Assembly (NCBI GenBank): GCA_002698965.1
Contig: PAAT01000165.1
Coordinates: 1-46,954, forward strand
Direction: 5' to 3'
Length of the DNA stretch: 46,954 nucleotides
From: Rhodopirellula sp.
GTDB taxonomy: Bacteria > Planctomycetota > Planctomycetia > Pirellulales > Pirellulaceae
The notes under the pieces are model-generated. The model made no database searches, was not told the DNA's origin, and was given only the letters and a program-made list of their open reading frames with translations. The position numbers and the translations under genes are program-made. Below are positions 42,705 through 46,954 of the stretch, in pieces; position 1 is the stretch's first letter, and the number at the start of each line of letters is the position of its first letter.

Positions 42705-44021
42705 CTAGTCTCCGTAACTACTCACGGCATCGCGGCTTAGCATCACCCGGTCTTCCAGATTTGGTCGGAACATGACAAGGACAATCAACGGAAGGGACCA
42801 GCCGAGGAAAAGACCACCCCCTTCACCATTCCAAAACCGAGTTGCCAAAAGCAAAGCTGCAGTACAACTCGTAAGACTGCCAAGATTCTTTTGGGCGGGC
42901 CACATGGTAAAAGTAATACTCATCATGATAAACGCCGTGATCAGTGGAATGCGATAAACCGGTGCCCAGCCATAACTCCATAGGCCCTGCAAATATTTTG
43001 GATTCATTTGCGGGGTCAAAACACCATGCATGCGTTTCATTTGGGCCACAAAATCTGTAAAGTCACTCTTCGTAAGAAATAGCCCCAGCACTAAGAGCCC
43101 CCAGCCCAGCAGTACACCCAGACTGAATTTAGTTTTTCCTCGTTGCCAGTAGAAACTCACCCAAAGGGGGAGCAGGAACAGAGGGTAATAAATACAGAAT
43201 GAAAGCGATAGAAGGAAGCCAGCGATCATTGGCTTGCGATAAAATAACAGAGCCCAAACGAGGAAAGCCCCGGGGAGCACATGATCAACGTGCCCTCCCA
43301 TCTCGCCAGTGTACGGAATCAATAAATAAATGACGGCGGCTCCCAATCCCATACGCACGTTTTCAAAGTGAACCGACCCAACAAGAATCAGCCCGACCAC
43401 CACAAAAAAATGAGCCGCAATCACAAGCCCCAGCGAAAGCGCCTGACTCATTTCAAATGAATACACGCCGGATTTACCACTTTGCTGATTCAACTCAAAA
43501 GGCGTTTCCCAAAATGCCACCGGTACGGGAGGAAGATCTTCAAGAATACGATAGCCCGGCATCTGCGGAGAACTGAGATCTCGGAGGACCTCAGCATCAC
43601 TCTGTAAGTAACCAAGTGAGACATTGCTCACTAATAATACAAACAATGCGAAAACTAAAAATGACAATCCCCCGGCGGACAAATTTGGCTCCAGTAGTGG
43701 TCGACGCACCATCGTACAGTCGTAGAACATGCGGAGCATAAAAATTCCACCCATGACCCAAAGGGTGACATAGCCAAGCCTTACGATTTCCTCGAAACCA
43801 TTCGTGATTCCAAAGGAGACGAGCATAAAGCAGGGTGAAAAAAGCGAAAGCAGGAGGATATCCAGATTTCGCATACTAAAGAAACGGCCAAATTTGAAGA
43901 AGACAGCAATCGAAAGCAACGTCGTCAAATACAACCATGTCGTAGATTCGACATGCTCATAACTAAAGAAAAGTTCATTTAGTTGTTCGTACAATTGCTG
44001 GTTTTCAAACATAATGGGCAC
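42705..44021 (-). CDS. Multi-pass membrane protein of unknown function
   Basis: 438 residues with about eleven hydrophobic segments spread over the whole length: near the N-terminus STTWLYLTTLLSIAVFFKF and ILLLSLFSPCFMLVSFG, in the middle LSLGLVIAAHFFVVVGLILVG, and at the C-terminus IPLITAFIMMSITFT and GLFLGWSLPLIVLVMF. Short polar loops lie between them (RDLSSPQMPGYRIL, YRKPM, QRGKTKF). The general look is like a GT-C-type or GT87 membrane glycosyltransferase, but I see no clear acidic catalytic motif in the first loop, so function stays open. A later ATG at codon 4 is possible. It follows the BRCT-MerR gene by 53 bp and precedes moaB by 10 bp. Confidence 0.8.
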   Translation of the reverse strand: MPIMFENQQLYEQLNELFFSYEHVESTTWLYLTTLLSIAVFFKFGRFFSMRNLDILLLSLFSPCFMLVSFGITNGFEEIVRLGYVTLWVMGGIFMLRMFYDCTMVRRPLLEPNLSAGGLSFLVFALFVLLVSNVSLGYLQSDAEVLRDLSSPQMPGYRILEDLPPVPVAFWETPFELNQQSGKSGVYSFEMSQALSLGLVIAAHFFVVVGLILVGSVHFENVRMGLGAAVIYLLIPYTGEMGGHVDHVLPGAFLVWALLFYRKPMIAGFLLSLSFCIYYPLFLLPLWVSFYWQRGKTKFSLGVLLGWGLLVLGLFLTKSDFTDFVAQMKRMHGVLTPQMNPKYLQGLWSYGWAPVYRIPLITAFIMMSITFTMWPAQKNLGSLTSCTAALLLATRFWNGEGGGLFLGWSLPLIVLVMFRPNLEDRVMLSRDAVSSYGD

Positions 44022-44074
44022 TCGTGAGAATACAACTATTGTATCCCAGTTGTGGCTCTTTTAACCAATTGAAT

Positions 44075-45313
44075 TTATCGTAAGCGGTCGCGTGCTTGTT
44101 GTGCCCAGGGGCTATCCGGAGCTAATACTAAAAATGCACGCCAATGATCGGTAGCCTTTTCCGCCTGTCCTAATTCATCCAGCGTTCTAGCGAGGTGATA
44201 ATGCGCATCTGGATAATCCGGGTGATATCTAAGGGCCCCAAGTAACGCAGCAACCGCCAGATCCAACTCACCTGTATCAATCAAAACACAACCCAGATTT
44301 GCACGAGCTTCCACATAGTTCTCATCCAATTCGATCGCCATATAATAGCGTTCACGGGCTGCCGTATAGTCGTTGGTTCGATATAACAATTCGGCTAATT
44401 GAAAACAAACTTCAGCCCGCAAGCCATACTCAGCCAAAAAGCTACGATACAAATCGATCGCGATATCTAATTCGCCAGCTTCTTCATGGCCGGTAGCTCG
44501 CGCCAACATTTCTTCCGGATTCTGCGGCATCTTTGCCCGCTCAACCATTTTATCGAATGCCAGAATTTGCGGATTTCCTTCCTCCTCCCGCTCCAGTACT
44601 CGCAACACGTCGTCACGAGTGACTTCAATAATATTCTGTTCTTCGGCTACTTCTTCCAGAGAGCCAAAATCGATTCGCAATTGTCCACCCGGTTCAACTA
44701 ACCCTTCACCCTGCCTCAGCAAAATGTGTCGGCCTTCGACAATCACAGAGAGTTGAGCCAACGGTCGTTCCACATCGGGAACATATCTTGCCAGTTCTTC
44801 TAAGCGATGCTCAATTTCTGACGGTGATGCGCCTGCTTCCAAGAGTTCCGCCAGATGCCGAGCTGTCGCTACTTCCTGAAAGTCAAAGTAAGGTAAACGA
44901 TGTATTTCACGAACCGGAACAATCAAACCCCGTCGATGCCAGCGGCGAATAACGGCAACGGAAATATCCAGCATTTCAGCAAGCATCGCAGGCGTGTACA
45001 GACGTCTAATGACCTGATCCTCTGTCAACAAACCCAAACGCTCCCAAAACTGTGTTTCGGTAATCACTTCACAGTTCTCTTCCGCCACACTCGAGAGAAC
45101 CGATGACGGTAACAATTCTTCAGGGGTCGTTGGAGGCCATTGGTCTGCACCAATAATGACAATATCAACATTGGCCTCTTCTAAATCGTCTTGATTCATA
45201 ACGAAGCCGCCATTCTCAATAATCAATGAGCGGGCCTGTCGCCGGCTAACACCGCCGAGTTTACCCACAAACGCGATGCGTTTACCTTGGAATGGAGGAG
45301 GGACTAAAGTCAC
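44075..45313 (-). CDS. BRCT-MerR-TPR three-domain regulator-like protein
   Basis: 412 residues. Residues 7-94 read as a BRCT domain (FQGKRIAFVGKLGGVSRRQA, then SLIIENGGFVMNQ, VDIVIIG and VITETQFWERLG), like the BRCT of bacterial DNA ligase. Residues 105-175 are a MerR-type helix-turn-helix (RLYTPAMLAEMLDISVAVIRRWHRRGLI, then the LPYFDFQEVATARHLAEL helix). Residues 180-255 form a linker with beta-type segments. Residues 265-412 hold several TPR repeats (AGELDIAIDLYRSFL, AEVCFQLAELLYRTNDYTAARERY, YVEARANLGCVLIDTGELDLAVAALLGAL, DAHYHLARTLDELGQAEKA). BRCT domains often bind phosphopeptides or DNA ends, so this may link a DNA or phosphoprotein signal to transcription (inference). It is the first gene of the operon with moaB and pepT. 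Confidence 0.85.
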   Translation of the reverse strand: MTLVPPPFQGKRIAFVGKLGGVSRRQARSLIIENGGFVMNQDDLEEANVDIVIIGADQWPPTTPEELLPSSVLSSVAEENCEVITETQFWERLGLLTEDQVIRRLYTPAMLAEMLDISVAVIRRWHRRGLIVPVREIHRLPYFDFQEVATARHLAELLEAGASPSEIEHRLEELARYVPDVERPLAQLSVIVEGRHILLRQGEGLVEPGGQLRIDFGSLEEVAEEQNIIEVTRDDVLRVLEREEEGNPQILAFDKMVERAKMPQNPEEMLARATGHEEAGELDIAIDLYRSFLAEYGLRAEVCFQLAELLYRTNDYTAARERYYMAIELDENYVEARANLGCVLIDTGELDLAVAALLGALRYHPDYPDAHYHLARTLDELGQAEKATDHWRAFLVLAPDSPWAQQARDRLR

Positions 45314-45350
45314 AACAACAACTCAGAGTTACTTTCTCTTACGTTTATTC

Positions 45351-45377
45351 AAAAAGGAATAGTCGCCAAACGACTAT
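45351..45377 (-). terminator. Hairpin terminator after the HEAT-repeat gene
   Basis: ATAGTCG (45359-45365) and CGACTAT (45371-45377) pair perfectly around a five-base loop. On the minus strand TCCTTTTTG follows. It lies about 60 bases behind the HEAT-gene stop and 38 bases before the BRCT-MerR ATG, so it probably ends the former's transcript. Confidence 0.6.
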
Positions 45378-45437
45378 AGGAATGCCATCTCTAATATTCA
45401 TAACCCAGAGTTAACATTGATTCATCAAAAAAAGGGC

Positions 45438-46490
45438 CTAGGATTCTTTAATACTCACCAAAAGCTCCTTTGCCAATGCTTTCGCTTTACCGCCAAACAC
45501 ATCTGATTCAGCAGCTGCCTTTATGGAAGGGATTAATTCCAACAATTCAGACGTCTCGTGATATTTGCTTAGCGCCGAGACCGCATCAATCGCTGTTGCG
45601 GCGACAACACTACGCTTGAAGTCATGGCTTGACTCATAAGCTTCCCCCGCCACTACACTTTCGCTTTCTGCATCCAACATTTCCAATAAAACATTTTTAC
45701 CGGACATGTCTCCATGGCGAGCTAAACCAGCCGCCGCATTAAATCGAGCATTCGGGAATGAATCAGACAACATTCCCTGCAAGCGAATTAACGCTTCCTC
45801 CCCACCTAAAACGCCCAAGGCAAAACCAATTGTACTTCGCAACTGATCTATTTTGATTTGTAGTTCCGGGTTCTGTGCTTGAACATTCGATGTTTCAATC
45901 AATGCTGCTAACAATTCCTTATTGTCACGTTGGGATTCCGGTCCCAAATTCTGAATTAGAATAGAAAGTGATTCAACAGCCGAACGTCCGATTTCAATTT
46001 CGCTTTCGGTATCCGTCTTCTTCATAGCAGAGATCAACGCGTTCATCCCTTCAGGAATTTCAAATTCACCCAAACAACGACACACAAACACTCTTAGCTT
46101 CACCAGATTTGGATCCGCGACCTCGACATCCAATGGCGAATCCAGAATCGAGACTAACTCTGCTGCTAACTCGGGATCGTTCTTTAGCTCTTTTGAATTT
46201 GGCGTACGAAGCAAATTGGATAGAGTGTATGCTTTTTGCCAGCTGGAACTATCCATCTTTCGCAAGCCTCGCACCAATTCTGTAGGCGACTCACTTTGAG
46301 AAATAACATTAAACAGCAACCAAACGCAAATAATTGCGGCTACGATCACCATTGGGATCAGAAATAACTGCACCAAAAATCCGGCTTGGGGAGGTTGAAC
46401 ATCAGGTAACGCCTGAGTTACTTCAGGAGATTCCGACGTCGATGTAACTTGTTGTTTTTCTGGATGATCTAACAAAGATCCAAACTCCAC
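45438..46490 (-). CDS. HEAT-repeat protein with one membrane helix
   Basis: 350 residues from a GTG at 46490. Starts at 46532 (TTG) or 46529 (GTG) are possible but lie within a few bases of the expected transcription start; the 46490 start leaves a leader of about 45 bases with GGAGAGAAG in it. After a Pro/Gln/Ser-rich N-terminus (about 1-35) comes one membrane helix (about 37-64, LVQLFLIPMVIVAAIICVWLLF). The rest is helical HEAT-type repeats: LRVFVCRCLGEFEIPEGMNALISAM, LRSTIGFALGVLGGEEALIRLQGML, ARFNAAAGLARHGDMSGKNVLLEML, VAATAIDAVSALSKYHETSELLELI. HEAT arrays bind partner proteins; no enzyme motif is present. A hairpin terminator follows. Confidence 0.75.
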   Translation of the reverse strand: MEFGSLLDHPEKQQVTSTSESPEVTQALPDVQPPQAGFLVQLFLIPMVIVAAIICVWLLFNVISQSESPTELVRGLRKMDSSSWQKAYTLSNLLRTPNSKELKNDPELAAELVSILDSPLDVEVADPNLVKLRVFVCRCLGEFEIPEGMNALISAMKKTDTESEIEIGRSAVESLSILIQNLGPESQRDNKELLAALIETSNVQAQNPELQIKIDQLRSTIGFALGVLGGEEALIRLQGMLSDSFPNARFNAAAGLARHGDMSGKNVLLEMLDAESESVVAGEAYESSHDFKRSVVAATAIDAVSALSKYHETSELLELIPSIKAAAESDVFGGKAKALAKELLVSIKES

Positions 46491-46545
46491 TAGAAAAAGA
46501 ATACTTCTCTCCAGTGCTGGGGAACGCACCAAAGAGTATGAATTT

Positions 46546-46573
46546 AGTGTAGATTGAGCAGTAATACCGTCAA
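46546..46573 (-). promoter_or_regulatory. Putative sigma-70-type promoter of the HEAT-repeat gene
   Basis: On the minus strand TTGACG (46573-46568) and TACACT (46551-46546) are 16 bases apart. The predicted start of transcription is near 46538. The divergent lipoate-ligase gene begins about 70 bases away on the other strand. Confidence 0.45.
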
Positions 46574-46643
46574 GATGATTCAGTCGTTTGCGTCGGTTTA
46601 CCCCATACCATTTTCACCTTAGTTTGACCGAAAAATCTGATTC

Positions 46644-46954
46644 ATGCAGTTGTTAGACATCACCTACGACTCAGTGATCGAAAACATCGCACTCGACGAG
46701 GCGTTATTGCTTTACAGTGAGCAGACCGGTGAAGAATTTCTTAGATTCTGGAAGCCCCAACATAACACTGTGGTGATGGGACGTAGTGGCAAACTTGAGC
46801 AGGAAGCCGCCAAAGAATACTGCCGTAAAAACCAGATTCCGGTTTACCGTCGGCCAAGTGGTGGGGGCACAATCCTAACCGGCCCCGGTTGCCTCATGTA
46901 TACCGTTGTACTTAACAGCAATTTAAACGGCCGACTGAAAGAAATTCAGGGCTG
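46644..46954 (+). CDS. Lipoate-protein ligase A family protein (3' end outside window)
   Basis: 103 residues are visible from the ATG at 46644. MQLLDITYDSVIENIALDEALL matches the N-terminus of the LplA/LipM/BPL-LplA domain. GEEFLRFWKPQHNTVVMGRSG follows, and the hallmark RRPSGGGTILTGPGCLMYTVV (the lipoate/octanoate-binding loop with RR-x-S-G-G-G-T) is intact. The family attaches lipoate or octanoate to the E2 subunits of keto-acid dehydrogenases and to GcvH, or moves octanoyl groups between them. The family branch (ligase or octanoyltransferase) cannot be decided without the C-terminal part. It is divergent from the HEAT gene. Confidence 0.9.
   Translation, partial: MQLLDITYDSVIENIALDEALLLYSEQTGEEFLRFWKPQHNTVVMGRSGKLEQEAAKEYCRKNQIPVYRRPSGGGTILTGPGCLMYTVVLNSNLNGRLKEIQG

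Overview
The window looks like a chromosomal segment of a planctomycete: Gram-negative-type, moderate GC, no phage, plasmid or insertion-sequence signs. The indications are Gram-negative envelope genes (lpxB, an Mla-type lipid transporter, an LptF/G-type permease) together with traits common in planctomycetes: EF-hand loops inside membrane or exported proteins, large PQQ-type beta-propeller lipoproteins, PEGA and HEAT/TPR proteins, lysine/alanine-rich histone-H1-like proteins and an ECF sigma/anti-sigma pair. Species cannot be given from the sequence alone. No rRNA, tRNA, CRISPR array or mobile element was seen.

Layout. 1-281: 5' part of a lysine-repeat histone-like protein. 562-2944 (minus): lpxB followed by a site-2 protease that carries an EF-hand. 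3135-5442 (plus): a BASS-type transporter overlapping an MFS transporter. 5431-7081 (minus): thiE with a fused N-terminal ThiD2-like domain, then a CYTH phosphatase/cyclase-fold protein. 7417-13961 (plus): a small TPR membrane protein, clpC, then mlaE-mlaF-mlaD. 13947-14510 (minus): a PEGA protein. 14686-20218 (plus): PP2C phosphatase, Lpt-type permease, histidine kinase and sigma-54 response regulator. 20233-26997 (minus): lexA with a palindromic operator in its promoter, secreted galactose mutarotase, a TIM-barrel isomerase, an ECF sigma/anti-sigma/exported-protein operon, and an M20 peptidase with a BFD-type ferredoxin. 27097-29156 (plus): a nucleoside-deoxyribosyltransferase-like protein, rlmN and a second histone-like protein. 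29245-33870 (minus): two PQQ-type propeller lipoproteins. The remainder holds an unknown helical protein, a LOG-family protein, a small orphan protein, a hemD-hemE fusion, a cupin, and a minus-strand operon (BRCT-MerR-TPR protein, membrane protein, moaB, pepT, 3'-5' exonuclease). The window ends with a HEAT-repeat membrane protein and the start of a lipoate-protein-ligase family gene.

How the genes fit together. Several clusters concern the cell envelope: LpxB makes lipid A, MlaEFD moves phospholipids between membranes, the Lpt-type permease probably moves lipopolysaccharide or a similar lipid, and the two-component system just behind it may sense envelope state. The ECF operon is a second likely envelope-stress circuit. 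Thiamine (ThiD2-ThiE plus CYTH), haem (HemD-HemE), molybdopterin (MoaB) and lipoylation genes are housekeeping cofactor functions. LexA appears to be autoregulated.

The most unusual items are a BRCT-MerR-TPR three-domain protein, EF-hand loops placed inside a site-2 protease and just behind the MCE domain of MlaD, the hemD-hemE fusion, the thiD2E-CYTH pair, and two lysine-rich DNA-binding-type proteins, one built from an almost perfect 15-bp in-frame repeat. Start codons are often TTG or GTG; where I moved a start I say why.
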